From Halomonas sp. 1513 (GTDB lineage Bacteria > Pseudomonadota > Gammaproteobacteria > Pseudomonadales > Halomonadaceae): DNA of 64,000 nucleotides. The position numbers and the translations under genes are program-made. A model generated the notes under the pieces. That model saw nothing but the letters and a program-made list of their open reading frames with translations, had not been told where the DNA came from and searched no databases. Below are positions 33,509 through 42,318 of the stretch, piece after piece (the first letter of the stretch is position 1; each line of letters begins with the position of its first letter). The DNA is taken from the NCBI GenBank assembly GCA_001971685.1, contig CP019326.1, positions 3,224,001 to 3,288,000 on the forward strand, written 5' to 3'.

Positions 33509-34132
33509 ATGCCGCAGTCGCCACTCCTGAGGCTTGACGCCATTGCGATCGGCCACCTGCACGCGGTCTCCCTGGAGATCGCCGCAGGCGATATCGTTTG
33601 CCTGTCCGGCCCCAGCGGTTCGGGCAAGACGCGACTGCTGAGGGCGATTGCCGATCTCGAGCCCCACGGCGGTGAGGCCTGGCTAGGCAAGGTAGCGCGT
33701 CGCGACTGGCGCGGCAGCGACTGGCGGCAGCGAGTCATGCTGATCCCGGCAGACAGCCAGTGGTGGTACGAGCGAGTCGGCGAACACTTCCCGGACCCAC
33801 GCTGCGCAACGCTGAAGGCGGATCTGCAGCAGCTGGGCTTCGCTGCCGAGACCCTCGACTGGGACGTGGCGCGGCTCTCGTCAGGCGAGAAACAGCGTCT
33901 GGGGCTGCTGCGCGCGATCGCTCATCGGCCCAAGGTACTGCTGCTCGACGAACCCACCGCCAACCTCGACGCCGACAACATCACTCGCTGTGAAGCGTGG
34001 CTGCGCCAGCGGATTCGCGACACGCCGCTGGCGGCGCTGTGGGTCGCCCACGACATGCAGCAGATCGCACGAGTCGCAACGCGTCACCTGCACATTGCCG
34101 GCCAGCGGCTGGAGCCTCGAGCATGGACGTGA
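33509..34132 (+). CDS. ABC transporter ATP-binding protein, FetA/YbbL-like
   Basis: 207 residues. Walker A GPSGSGKTRLL, signature LSSGEKQRLGLLRA and Walker B LLLDEPTANLD are present. Small size and the partner gene at 34123, a ten-segment-free FetB-type membrane protein, point to the FetAB (YbbLM) iron/metal exporter family. The ATG at 33509 is preferred because the ABC fold begins there; the frame is open to 33359, but that part includes the intergenic operator region. Overlaps its partner by ten bases. Confidence 0.82.
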   Translation: MPQSPLLRLDAIAIGHLHAVSLEIAAGDIVCLSGPSGSGKTRLLRAIADLEPHGGEAWLGKVARRDWRGSDWRQRVMLIPADSQWWYERVGEHFPDPRCATLKADLQQLGFAAETLDWDVARLSSGEKQRLGLLRAIAHRPKVLLLDEPTANLDADNITRCEAWLRQRIRDTPLAALWVAHDMQQIARVATRHLHIAGQRLEPRAWT

Positions 34133-34926
34133 TCGATCTGGCCTGGTGGCAACTGGGGCTCGCGGCCCTGATGGTGATGGCGCTGGCCGGCTGCAGCGCG
34201 CTGAGTCGACTCGGCATGGGTCGCAGCCTGCTGATCGCCGCCGCCCGGACCGCGATTCAGCTGACGCTGATCGGGCTGGTGCTGGAGGCGCTATTCTCCG
34301 TGGCCTATTTGCACTGGGTCGCGCTGATGGCACTGGCCATGCTGCTGGTCGCCGGACGCGAAGTGATGGCGCGCCAGAAACGCCGCCTGACCGGGGGGTG
34401 GGCGTTTGGCATCGGGACGCTATCGATGTTCGTGTCGTCGTTCACCGTCACCGTGCTGACCCTGACGGTCATCGTCGGCCCCGAACCGTGGTACACGCCG
34501 CAGTACGCCATTCCGCTGCTGGGCATGATGCTCGGCAACACCATGACCGGGGTAGCCCTGTCGCTGGATCGGCTGACCGACAGCGTATGGCGTCAGCGCG
34601 CGGTGGTCGAGAACCGCCTGATGCTCGGCCAGCGCTGGCAGGAGGCGGTGGGCGACCTGCGCCGCGAGGCGATGCGCAGCGGCATGATCCCGACCATCAA
34701 CGCCATGGCCGCCGCCGGCGTGGTCAGCCTGCCCGGGATGATGACCGGGCAGATCCTCGCCGGCAGCCCGCCGTCGCTGGCCGTTAAATATCAGATATTA
34801 GTGATGTTCACGATCACCGTGGGTACTGGGTTCGGCACCATGGCGGCCGTCGCCGCCGGCAGCCGTCGCCTGTTCGATGAACGCGAGCGGCTGCGCCTCG
34901 ACAGACTGTCGAGACCGCGCCAATGA
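34123..34926 (+). CDS. ABC transporter permease, FetB/YbbM-like
   Basis: 267 residues with about seven membrane segments. Characteristic FetB strings are RTAIQLTLIGLVL, LGMMLGNTMTGVALSLDRL and SGMIPTINAMAAAGVVSLPGMMTGQILAGSPP. In E. coli FetAB exports iron and protects against peroxide. It may do the same here, although no metal-ligand evidence exists. Start overlaps the ATPase gene by ten bases; convergent with the NCS2 permease gene four bases away. Confidence 0.85.
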   Translation: MDVIDLAWWQLGLAALMVMALAGCSALSRLGMGRSLLIAAARTAIQLTLIGLVLEALFSVAYLHWVALMALAMLLVAGREVMARQKRRLTGGWAFGIGTLSMFVSSFTVTVLTLTVIVGPEPWYTPQYAIPLLGMMLGNTMTGVALSLDRLTDSVWRQRAVVENRLMLGQRWQEAVGDLRREAMRSGMIPTINAMAAAGVVSLPGMMTGQILAGSPPSLAVKYQILVMFTITVGTGFGTMAAVAAGSRRLFDERERLRLDRLSRPRQ

Positions 34927-34930
34927 GGCG

Positions 34931-36331
34931 TCAGGCACGGCTCTCTGTGCGGGACTGATCCGCCGGGGCATCCCGCTCGGCATTCATCTTGGCCGCCATC
35001 GCCTCGCGCTCGGCGGCCTCGTCCGCCAGGCTGCGCTTGGGCAACAGCAGATTGAGGGTGAACGCCACCAGCGCCGCCACCACGATCGGCGAGCCACCCA
35101 CGACCAGCTGCAGCATCGACGGGAAATACTCGATGGACTCGGGGACGGCATAGATGCCCATGCTCAATGCCAGCGCCAGGCTGACGATGGTCATGTTGCG
35201 CGCCGAGAGCTCATCCTTGGTGATCAACTGGATACCGGTCATGGTGATCATGCCAAACACCGTGATGGTGGCGCCGCCGAGCACCGGGAAGGGAATGGTG
35301 GTCATGATCGCGCCGAACTTGGGCACCAGCCCGGCGAGCAGCATGAACAGCGCCGCCAGTGCCAGCACATAGCGACTGATCACCTTGGTCATGGCGACGA
35401 TACCCACGTTCTGGCTGTAGGAGGAGGTGGGCATGGCGCCGAACAGCGAACCCAGCGCCGTGGTCGCACCGTTGCCCATCAGCCCGCCGAACAATTCGCG
35501 GGTACTCGGCTCGCGGTTCATGCCGCCCACCGAGGTCGCCGACAGGTCGCCGATGGTCTGCACCGAGTTGACCACGCAGATGATCACTACCGAGAGGATC
35601 GCGGCGGCGTGAAACTCCAGTTCGAAGGGCATCAGCCGGGGGGCACTGAACCAGGTTGCCTCGCCCACCGGGCTGAAGTCGACGCGCCCCAGCGCCAGTG
35701 CCAGCAGGTAGCCCACGCCGATGCCGCAGATGATCGCCGCCAGCTTGAGGAAACCGCGGCCGAACTGGGAGACCACCAGCACCACCAGCAGTGTTACCAG
35801 GGCAATCAGCCAGTTGAGCGGGTCGCCGTAATCGTTCTGCCCGACGCCACCGGCCATGTAGTTGACCGCGATATCGTAGAGCGACAGGCCGATCACCAGT
35901 ACCACCGTGCCGGCCACCACCGGCGGGAACAGATGGCGAATGCGGGTAATGAACAGCCCGACCACGATCATCGTGACACCGCCAATGATCTGCGCGCCGA
36001 GAATACCGCCGATACCATACTGGGCACCCACGGCGACCAGCGTCGGCACATAGGCGAAGCCGACGCCGAAGATGGTGGGCAGACGTGCCCCCAGCTTGCC
36101 GATGCCGTAGAGCTGGATCAGCGTCGACAGCGCCGAGGCCACCAGCGAGATCTGGATCAACGTCATCTGCTCGGCGTGGCTGCCACCAACGGCGCCAACC
36201 ACGATGATCGGCACCGTCACCGTGCCCATGATCATCGCCAGGATATGCTGCAGGGAGAGCGGCAGCGCCTTGGCCAGCGGTGGCCTGCCATGAAAATCGA
36301 AAACCGATTGACTGTGTTGTGGTGTGCTCAT
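34931..36331 (-). CDS. NCS2-family nucleobase:cation symporter (xanthine/uracil permease)
   Basis: 466 residues with about fourteen membrane segments. The family motifs are GVGFAYVPTLVAVG, GGLMGNGATTALGSLFGAMPTSSYSQNVGIVAMT with the conserved QNVG, and FPVLGGATITVFGMI. This is nearest to the xanthine/uric acid branch (UacT/XanQ type) rather than UraA, judged by the TSSYSQN string, but the base is not certain. Purine catabolism uses the molybdoenzyme xanthine dehydrogenase, which gives a loose link to the nearby mod operon. Confidence 0.9.
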   Translation of the reverse strand: MSTPQHSQSVFDFHGRPPLAKALPLSLQHILAMIMGTVTVPIIVVGAVGGSHAEQMTLIQISLVASALSTLIQLYGIGKLGARLPTIFGVGFAYVPTLVAVGAQYGIGGILGAQIIGGVTMIVVGLFITRIRHLFPPVVAGTVVLVIGLSLYDIAVNYMAGGVGQNDYGDPLNWLIALVTLLVVLVVSQFGRGFLKLAAIICGIGVGYLLALALGRVDFSPVGEATWFSAPRLMPFELEFHAAAILSVVIICVVNSVQTIGDLSATSVGGMNREPSTRELFGGLMGNGATTALGSLFGAMPTSSYSQNVGIVAMTKVISRYVLALAALFMLLAGLVPKFGAIMTTIPFPVLGGATITVFGMITMTGIQLITKDELSARNMTIVSLALALSMGIYAVPESIEYFPSMLQLVVGGSPIVVAALVAFTLNLLLPKRSLADEAAEREAMAAKMNAERDAPADQSRTESRA

Positions 36332-36352
36332 CTCAGGACTCTACTGTTTTTA

Positions 36353-36420
36353 TGTATACAATCCGCACCAAATACCTTACCTCATAACAGGCAGTGATTG
36401 GTAGACATTAACTGTATACA
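36353..36420. promoter_or_regulatory. Paired TGTATACA operators upstream of NCS2 permease
   Basis: Two identical 8-bp palindromes TGTATACA lie at 36353-36360 and 36413-36420, centre to centre exactly 60 bases, about 20-90 bases upstream of the permease ATG in an AT-rich stretch. This is the layout expected for a dimer-of-dimers repressor of the GntR type acting on the permease promoter. The regulator is not identifiable here. Confidence 0.5.
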
Positions 36421-36459
36421 AAAACTCCTCCATAGTACTCCTTGCGCAGACCCAGCAAT

Positions 36460-36490
36460 AAAAAAGCCGCCACCCTTGCGGGTGGCGGCT
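36460..36490 (-). terminator. Rho-independent terminator of the phasin gene
   Basis: A perfect 11-bp stem (36465-36475 with 36480-36490), four-base loop, is followed on the minus strand by a run of T (complement of A at 36460-36464). It lies 35 bases after the phasin stop. Confidence 0.9.
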
Positions 36491-36525
36491 GATTCAACAC
36501 GACGCCGTATGGCGCGAGTCGAGCG

Positions 36526-36894
36526 TTACTTGGCGGCCTTGCTGGCAGCCTTGGACGCGGTCTGGATGTTCTCTTCAGCCAGCTTCTGGCCTTGCTGAAC
36601 GAAATCCTGGTTCAGCGCGACGACTTTCTCTGCATCGCCCTTGACGCGCTCGGACAGCTCTTTGGCCACTTTCTGCTGGCCTTCGACGTAAGTACGCAGA
36701 CCTTCTGCGTCCTTGATGTCGAGCATGGCGCGTGCCTGGCTCATGCTGACGTCGCTATAGGCCTTGACCGCTTCGTACTGGGTGTTCAGCAGCTTTTCGG
36801 CATAGTCGAGGCTCAGTGCCGCATAGGCACGGGCCGGGCCGAAGAACATGGATTCGAACTGCTGAGTGGCTTGATCGATAGTTGCGTTGCTCAT
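36526..36894 (-). CDS. Phasin family protein
   Basis: 122 residues from the ATG at 36894. The protein is wholly helical with the phasin pattern: FESMFFGPARAYAALSLDYAEKLLNTQYEAVKAYSDVS, then an Ala/Lys-rich tail. Phasins coat polyhydroxyalkanoate granules. It stands as a monocistronic gene with its own terminator. Two TGC-rich palindromes upstream (36939-36979) resemble binding sites for a PHA-responsive repressor. The frame is open upstream to 37038, but the ATG at 36894 is preceded by GGAGGTG. Confidence 0.92.
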   Translation of the reverse strand: MSNATIDQATQQFESMFFGPARAYAALSLDYAEKLLNTQYEAVKAYSDVSMSQARAMLDIKDAEGLRTYVEGQQKVAKELSERVKGDAEKVVALNQDFVQQGQKLAEENIQTASKAASKAAK

Positions 36895-36938
36895 TGGACA
36901 CCTCCGTAGGTTTCGGGAGCGAAGGCTTTTCGTCCTTC

Positions 36939-36979
36939 GTTGCAGTGCAACATAGCAGAGCATTTTGTGCAATGCAACA
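36939..36979. promoter_or_regulatory. Two TGC-rich operator-like sites upstream of the phasin gene
   Basis: GTTGCAGTGCAAC (36939-36951) is a perfect palindrome with one central base, and TTGTGCAATGCAACA (36965-36979) is a close relative, 27 bases apart centre to centre. PhaR repressors of phasin genes bind TGC-rich palindromes, so these are candidate PhaR-type operators; the regulator is not in the window. Confidence 0.5.
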
Positions 36980-36997
36980 TCGATGGCGGAGATTTTC

Positions 36998-37522
36998 TCA
37001 GTCGATCCGCTCGAGGGTCTCGCGGTGCACCCGGCCACGCTCGACGTATTTGTCGGCGCCCTTCTGCATGGCGGCGATAGCCTCGTCGCTCAGGGTCTTC
37101 ACCACCCTGGCCGGCGCACCGAGGATCAGTGAGTTGTCGGGAAACTCCTTGCCCTCGGTGACCACCGCCCCGGCGCCGACCAGGCAGTTCTTGCCGATCT
37201 TGGCACCGTTGAGCACCACCGCCTGAATGCCGATCAGCGCGCCGTCGCCCACGCTGCAGCCGTGCAGCATCGCCTGGTGGCCCACGGTGACCCGCTTGCC
37301 CACCGTCAGCGGATAGCCCGGGTCGGTGTGCAGCACCGCCCCCTCCTGCACGTTGCTGCCCTCGCCTATCTCGATAAGCTCGTTGTCGCCGCGCAGCACC
37401 GCCTGGTACCACACGCTGCTGCCCTTGTGCAGCGCCACGCGGCCCATCACATCCGCGGTTTCGGCCACGTAGCTGTCGGCGTGCACCTCGGGGGTCATGC
37501 CATCGTAGCGATAGATCGCCAT
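36998..37522 (-). CDS. Gamma-class carbonic anhydrase family protein
   Basis: 174 residues from the ATG at 37522. A left-handed beta-helix of hexapeptide repeats ([24 protein letters not shown] onward) bears three histidines in VLHTDP and GHQAMLHG that correspond to the zinc ligands of YrdA/CaiE/gamma-CA proteins. Cytosolic trimer; catalytic carbonic anhydrase activity is not assured for this subgroup. A much longer frame exists upstream, but it is only antisense to the sugar kinase gene. Confidence 0.92.
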   Translation of the reverse strand: MAIYRYDGMTPEVHADSYVAETADVMGRVALHKGSSVWYQAVLRGDNELIEIGEGSNVQEGAVLHTDPGYPLTVGKRVTVGHQAMLHGCSVGDGALIGIQAVVLNGAKIGKNCLVGAGAVVTEGKEFPDNSLILGAPARVVKTLSDEAIAAMQKGADKYVERGRVHRETLERID

Positions 37523-37558
37523 TTCATCTCTCCTCTTGGGACTCGGCCTATGACCTCC

Positions 37559-37577
37559 CATTGATACCCTATCAATG
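37559..37577. promoter_or_regulatory. 19-bp inverted repeat between gamma-CA and sugar kinase genes
   Basis: CATTGATA and TATCAATG flank CCC, a perfect 8-bp inverted repeat. It lies 37 bases upstream of the gamma-CA ATG and 153 bases upstream of the kinase ATG. Symmetry and position suggest an operator; no cognate regulator is recognisable. Confidence 0.45.
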
Positions 37578-37729
37578 CCGGCCTCTGCCATAGCGCCTTG
37601 GTGGTGTGTGGCGCCGCGTGCAGTGCCTGCTTGTCCCTTCTCAGTTATGACACCTAAGATGATGCAGCATATCGGCTTGACTCTTGGTGCCGATACGCGG
37701 CCAGTCATCAGACGATCAGGATGCCCAGC

Positions 37730-38713
37730 ATGCCCCCGGTACCTGCACCCGAAATCCTCACCTTCGGTGAGGCCATGACCATGTTCGTCGCCGAGACGCC
37801 GGGGCCGCTGGCCGAGGTCGAGCGCTTCCGGCGCAGGATCGCCGGCGCCGATACCAATGTCGCCATTGGCCTGGCCAGGCTCGGCTTCGGTGTCGCCTGG
37901 CTGAGCCGCGTCGGTAACGACGGCTTCGGCGAGTTCATCCGCCGCACCCTGGAGCAGGAAGGGCTGGATTGCCGCCATCTGGTCAGCGACGCCGCCAACC
38001 CCACCGGCCTGCTGTTCAAGGAGCGCGCGGAGGATGGCCAGGATCCACGGGTCAGCTACTTCCGCCGCGGCAGTGCGGCAAGTCGGCTGTCTTGCGACGA
38101 CGCCAATGACCTCGACCTCAGCGCCCTCAGGCACCTCCACGCCACCGGCATTCCTCCCGCCCTCTCGTCCAGCGCCCGGGAGCTCTCCCACCACCTGCTG
38201 GCCCAGGCCCGCGCGGCCGGTGCGAGCATCTCCTTCGATCCCAACCTGCGCCCCAGCCTGTGGCAAAGCGAAGAGGAGATGCGTGACACCCTCAATCACC
38301 TCGCCGCCCAGGCCGACTGGGTGCTGCCCGGCCTCGCCGAGGGGCGGCGGCTGACCGGACAGGAATCTCCCGAGGGCATCGCCGACTTCTACCTCGAGCG
38401 CGGTGCCAAGGCGGTTGTCATAAAACTGGGCCCCCAGGGCGGCTACTATCGCGGCAAGCTCGGCGGCCGCGAACAGAGCCTCAGCGTGCCCGGCTTCGCG
38501 GTGGCCGAGGTGGTCGATACCGTGGGCGCCGGCGACGCCTTTGCCGTCGGCGTGATCAGCGCCCTGCTCGACGGGCTCGATCCGCGCCAGGCCGTGCTGC
38601 GCGGCAACCTGCTGGGCGCCGAGGCGGTCAAGGTCATCGGCGACATGGAAGGATTGCCCGACCGCCAACGACTCGAGGCCCTTATCGCCACGCATCCGGA
38701 GATAGATGCATGA
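37730..38713 (+). CDS. PfkB-family sugar kinase, 2-keto-3-deoxygluconate kinase-like
   Basis: 327 residues. The PfkB fold is shown by the N-terminal [19 protein letters not shown], the [15 protein letters not shown] motif and the C-terminal [14 protein letters not shown] with the catalytic Asp. Conserved features match KdgK, which phosphorylates 2-keto-3-deoxygluconate to KDPG for the Entner-Doudoroff route. The start at 37730 has AGGA eight bases before it; an in-frame ATG nine bases upstream (37721) lacks a site. It overlaps the HAD phosphatase gene by four bases. Confidence 0.85.
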   Translation: MPPVPAPEILTFGEAMTMFVAETPGPLAEVERFRRRIAGADTNVAIGLARLGFGVAWLSRVGNDGFGEFIRRTLEQEGLDCRHLVSDAANPTGLLFKERAEDGQDPRVSYFRRGSAASRLSCDDANDLDLSALRHLHATGIPPALSSSARELSHHLLAQARAAGASISFDPNLRPSLWQSEEEMRDTLNHLAAQADWVLPGLAEGRRLTGQESPEGIADFYLERGAKAVVIKLGPQGGYYRGKLGGREQSLSVPGFAVAEVVDTVGAGDAFAVGVISALLDGLDPRQAVLRGNLLGAEAVKVIGDMEGLPDRQRLEALIATHPEIDA

Positions 38714-39372
38714 CTACCCCGCTATGCCTGCTGTTCGACTCCGACGGCACCCTGGTCGACAGCGAGATCCTGCTCGCCGAGGTCATGGCCGAGGTGCTGC
38801 CGCGCTTCGGGCTGCCCTTCACGCCACGCCAGTATATGCAGGCGTTTCGCGGCGTCCGCTTCCTGACCATCGTGCTCGCCCTCGAACAGCGCCACGGCGC
38901 TCTCGACGCCGCGCGCCGCGGGCGTCTGGAGCAGGAGATGCGCGCCCTGATGGAGCGGCGCATGCGCGCCGAGCTGATGCCCATCGCCGGCATGGCCGAC
39001 GCCCTGGCGGCACTCGACGCCCACCCCAAGGCGGTGGTCTCCAACGGCCCCGAGGCCAAGATTCGCTGCGCGATGGAGAGCGTGGGTTTCAGCCATCATT
39101 TCGAGGAGCGGCTGTTCAGCGCCTACACCCTCGAGGTGTGGAAACCGGACCCGGGCCTTTTTCTGCAGGCCGCCGCCAGCATGGGCTACCCGCCGGCGTG
39201 CTGCGTGGTGATCGACGACGCAGCGGTAGGCGTGGCTGCCGGCCTCGAGGCCGGCATGCAGGTGATTCACCTCAACCGCTTCCCCGACGCCGAGACCACT
39301 CCCGCCGGCGCCATCGCCATCCATAACGCCCGCGAGCTGCCCGCGGCGGTGGCCGAGCTGAGCCTTTACTAG
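38710..39372 (+). CDS. HAD-superfamily hydrolase (YieH/phosphoglycolate-phosphatase-like)
   Basis: 220 residues with the four HAD motifs: [10 protein letters not shown] (nucleophile Asp near residue 10), [16 protein letters not shown] and [17 protein letters not shown] helical cap sits between motifs I and II. Similar to E. coli YieH (6-phosphogluconate phosphatase) and to beta-phosphoglucomutase-like enzymes. Coupled to the sugar kinase by a four-base ATGA overlap, so a sugar phosphate substrate is likely. Convergent with the GST gene. Confidence 0.9.
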   Translation: MTTPLCLLFDSDGTLVDSEILLAEVMAEVLPRFGLPFTPRQYMQAFRGVRFLTIVLALEQRHGALDAARRGRLEQEMRALMERRMRAELMPIAGMADALAALDAHPKAVVSNGPEAKIRCAMESVGFSHHFEERLFSAYTLEVWKPDPGLFLQAAASMGYPPACCVVIDDAAVGVAAGLEAGMQVIHLNRFPDAETTPAGAIAIHNARELPAAVAELSLY

Positions 39373-39384
39373 CCTAGGCGCAGA

Positions 39385-40092
39385 TCAGCGGTAGCCGTCA
39401 GGAAGGTCGACCACGCGGGGCGCCGCGCGACACATGCCGCCGTTCAGGTCGAGCATGCGTTCGAGCCAGGCGTAGACCGGATCGGCGTTGGAGACCAGAT
39501 CCGCCGCCGATACCACCCGCGCCCACATGAAGGTGGCGAACACCAGGTAGTCGGCGGCAGCCGGGGCCTCGCCATCGATGAAGTCGGCTTCATCGAGCCG
39601 GCCACGTAGTGGCTCCAGGGCCGCATCGAGCTGGCTCAGGCCGCGACTCGGCGAGTGAAAGTCCTCCAGGCTGCGCCGGAAGCGCTGCTCGCGGGTCTCG
39701 CGAAAGTATTGCCGATCGCCGGGATGCAGCGCGTTGAGCAGATCCATGATGATGGTGCGCAGGATCGCCGGCGCCAGCGAGCGCTCGGCGTAGAACTTGA
39801 AGAAACGCGCGCGGGCCTCGGCGTGTTCGTCGCCAAACAGCGGCGATTCAGGATAGGCGCGATCTAGATAGCGCATGATCGCGTAGCTGTCGCAGACGAC
39901 GTCATCACCGTCCACCAGCACCGGTACCGCTCCCTGGCCAGAGAAGGCCAGTGCGTCCTTGTCGACGAAGTGCCAGGGACGCGTTTCGACGTCGAGCCCT
40001 TTGTGTGCCAGCGCCAACTTCACTCGCCAGCAGTAGGGTGAAAATCGCAGCGCATCATCTTTGCCACTAAGGTCGTATAGAACGAGAGACAT
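39385..40092 (-). CDS. Glutathione S-transferase family protein
   Basis: 235 residues. The thioredoxin-like N-terminal domain (about 1-85) has FSPYCWRVKLALAHKGLDVE and GAVPVLVDGDDVVCDSYAIMRYLDRAYP, and an all-helical C-terminal domain follows. The FSPYCWR...ALAHKGL pattern resembles the LigE/beta-etherase branch of GSTs, so a role in thiol-dependent cleavage or detoxification is possible but unproved. Monocistronic. Confidence 0.9.
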   Translation of the reverse strand: MSLVLYDLSGKDDALRFSPYCWRVKLALAHKGLDVETRPWHFVDKDALAFSGQGAVPVLVDGDDVVCDSYAIMRYLDRAYPESPLFGDEHAEARARFFKFYAERSLAPAILRTIIMDLLNALHPGDRQYFRETREQRFRRSLEDFHSPSRGLSQLDAALEPLRGRLDEADFIDGEAPAAADYLVFATFMWARVVSAADLVSNADPVYAWLERMLDLNGGMCRAAPRVVDLPDGYR

Positions 40093-40502
40093 CAGGGCTT
40101 ACTCCTCACCAATAGCATTATCGTTTCCCTCAATCACATAATTAGTCTCAGACTATCACTGGCTTAGCCTGCTGCCCGCCACTGATATAACCCACTGTCC
40201 ATTAGTCGAACGCTAGCCTCGTCGAGAGCCCGGAAATGGCCCTTTTTTTTCTCAACGAAATAACTACTAATCCTTTAATTTCATATTGTTAGAAATCCTC
40301 ATCCCACCCTCACCCCGGGTGGTCATACCAATTACCCACGAGTGGCATCAAGGTCGCCAATGCGATTATCTTCCCACTACCCGTCCATGGCGACGGTTCG
40401 CCGGGATATCAGTCATCACTGATATCCCATGGACACGCAAGCGTCTCGCTCCCGTTGCAGGCATTTTCTGCGATGCTTGAAAAATAAGAGGAAACTTGCC
40501 TC
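40093..40502. promoter_or_regulatory. Long intergenic region upstream of the lactate permease gene
   Basis: 410 bases between divergent genes. The left half is AT-rich (about 40100-40300) with a run of eight T at 40243-40250. The right half holds the 11-bp inverted repeat at 40403-40428. This is long enough for a complex promoter, but I could not define its boxes. No RNA gene or small ORF with a ribosome binding site was found. Confidence 0.5.
40403..40428. promoter_or_regulatory. 11-bp inverted repeat upstream of lactate permease gene
   Basis: GGGATATCAGT and ACTGATATCCC are separated by CATC. A second, outer pair, GTCCATGG (40383-40390) and CCATGGAC (40427-40434), lies around it. It begins 100 bases before the permease ATG, fitting an operator or a leader hairpin. 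Confidence 0.6.
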
Positions 40503-42200
40503 ATGAATGACACTGTACTCGCGCTATTGGCGTTCACGCCATTGCTGTTGGCCGGTGTACTGCTGATAGGCTTTCGCATGGCCGCCAAGGTGGCTATGCC
40601 GATCGTCTTCGTCGTCTCCGCGCTGATCGCTCTGGTCGCCTGGGACATGACCTTCACCCGGGTCGTGGCCTCCTCGTTGCAGGGCCTCATCCTCACCGTC
40701 TCGATCCTGTGGATCATCTTCGGTGCCATCCTGCTGCTCAATGCCATGAAGTATTCGGGGGGCATCGCCGCCATCCGTAACGGCTTCTCCGGCATCAGCC
40801 CCGACCGCCGCGTCCAGGCGATCATCGTCGCCTGGCTGTTCGGCTGCTTCATCGAGGGCGCCTCCGGGTTCGGCACCCCCGCCGCCGTGGCCGCGCCGCT
40901 GATGGTGGCACTCGGCTTCCCGGCACTGGCCGCCGTCGTGGTCGGCATGATGATCCAGTCCACCCCGGTCTCCTTCGGTGCCGTGGGCACGCCGATCGTG
41001 GTCGGCGTTACTGGCGGTGTGAACCAGAGCGCCATTACCGAACGTCTGGCCGCCGACGGCGCCACCTGGACCGAGTACTTCCGGCTGATCGCTGCGGAAG
41101 TGGCGATCATCCACGGTATCGTCGGCGTGCTGATGCCGCTGATCATGGTGGTGATCATGGTGCGCTTCTTCGGCGCCAACCGCTCGTGGAAGGAAGGCCT
41201 GTCGATCGCCCCCTTCGCGATCTTCGCCGGTGTAGCCTTCGTGGTGCCCTACATGCTGGCAGGCGTACTGCTCGGGCCAGAGTTCCCGTCGATGATCGGT
41301 GCCATGGTGGGTCTCGCCATCGTCGTTCCGGCGGCGCGTCGCGGCTTCCTGATCCCCAAGGACACCTGGGACTTCCCGCCCCGCGAGCAGTGGCTCGACG
41401 AGTGGATCGGCAAGCTCGAGATCAAGATGGACGACATCGCCGGCAAGCAGCCGCTGTCGACCTTCATGGGCTGGGTGCCCTACGTGCTGCTGGCCGTGCT
41501 GCTGGTGATCTCACGCACCGTCGAGCCGGTCACCAACGCGCTCAACTCGGTCGTCCTGAGCTGGAACAATATCCTCGGTGAAGCCGGTGTCTCGGGTGCG
41601 ATAGCACCGCTCTACCTGCCCGGCGGCATCCTGGTGTTCGTGGTACTGCTCACCGCGCTGATCCATCGCATGAAGTTCGCCGACCTGCAGAAAGCCTTTG
41701 GCGAATCGAGCAAGACCATCATTGGCGCCGGCTTCGTGCTGATCTTCACCATCCCCATGGTGCGGATCCTGATCAACTCCGGTGTCAACGGCTCCGACCT
41801 GGTCTCGATGCCGGTGGCCATGGCCCAGTTCGTGGCCGACAGCGTGGGCGGTGTCTATCCGCTGTTCGCACCGGCCGTGGGTGGCCTTGGCGCCTTCATC
41901 GCTGGCTCCAACACGGCTGCCAACCTGATGCTCGCCGAGTTCCAGTTCAACGTCGCCGAGCAGCTGGGTGTCTCCACGGCCATGATGGTCGCCCTGCAGG
42001 CGGTGGGTGCCGCGGCAGGTAACATGATCGCCATCCACAACGTGGTCGCGGCCTCCGCCACCGTTGGCCTGCTGGGCCGCGAGGGTACGACCATCCGCAA
42101 GACCATTCTGCCGACGATCTACTACCTGACGTTCACCGGCATCATCGCCTTGATTGCCTTCTACGTGATCGGGGTAACGGATCCGCTGATGGGTAATTAA
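40503..42200 (+). CDS. lldP: L-lactate permease family protein (LctP/LldP/GlcA)
   Basis: 565 residues, about fourteen membrane segments. Family signatures include [46 protein letters not shown] and [22 protein letters not shown]. LctP-family carriers take up L- and D-lactate and glycolate with protons. Glycolate oxidase genes lie 12 kb away in this window, so glycolate is a possible substrate. A strong hairpin terminator follows at 42229. ATG preceded by AAGAGGAAA. Confidence 0.93.
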   Translation: MNDTVLALLAFTPLLLAGVLLIGFRMAAKVAMPIVFVVSALIALVAWDMTFTRVVASSLQGLILTVSILWIIFGAILLLNAMKYSGGIAAIRNGFSGISPDRRVQAIIVAWLFGCFIEGASGFGTPAAVAAPLMVALGFPALAAVVVGMMIQSTPVSFGAVGTPIVVGVTGGVNQSAITERLAADGATWTEYFRLIAAEVAIIHGIVGVLMPLIMVVIMVRFFGANRSWKEGLSIAPFAIFAGVAFVVPYMLAGVLLGPEFPSMIGAMVGLAIVVPAARRGFLIPKDTWDFPPREQWLDEWIGKLEIKMDDIAGKQPLSTFMGWVPYVLLAVLLVISRTVEPVTNALNSVVLSWNNILGEAGVSGAIAPLYLPGGILVFVVLLTALIHRMKFADLQKAFGESSKTIIGAGFVLIFTIPMVRILINSGVNGSDLVSMPVAMAQFVADSVGGVYPLFAPAVGGLGAFIAGSNTAANLMLAEFQFNVAEQLGVSTAMMVALQAVGAAAGNMIAIHNVVAASATVGLLGREGTTIRKTILPTIYYLTFTGIIALIAFYVIGVTDPLMGN

Positions 42201-42228
42201 CCACGCCTCCTCGAGGTATCTGTATGAC

Positions 42229-42263
42229 CTGCGCCCCACCTCATTGGTGGGGCGCAGTCATTT
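42229..42263 (+). terminator. Terminator hairpin after lactate permease gene
   Basis: A perfect 12-bp stem, CTGCGCCCCACC with GGTGGGGCGCAG, loop TCATT, starts 29 bases after the stop and is followed by TCATTT. The T-tract is short, but the stem is very stable. Confidence 0.75.
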
Positions 42264-42318
42264 GCGGGCTACGCAACCACCGAGCTAGTATTACAGTATG
42301 ACACCTCAGGAGACAGCC

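Noticed and set aside
34877..36397. Plus-strand open frame of 506 codons
   Set aside because: Antisense to the NCS2 permease; composition is His/Gln/Asp-rich with no recognisable domain.
37561..37575. FNR-type box TTGATACCCTATCAA
   Set aside because: FNR sites need four bases between TTGAT and ATCAA; here there are five, so it is reported only as an operator of unknown type.
37523..38695. N-terminal extension of the gamma carbonic anhydrase frame
   Set aside because: It is antisense to the sugar kinase and has no ribosome binding site; the hexapeptide-repeat fold starts at the ATG at 37522.
40243..40250. Run of eight T as a Rho-independent terminator
   Set aside because: No stable stem precedes it and no plus-strand gene ends nearby.
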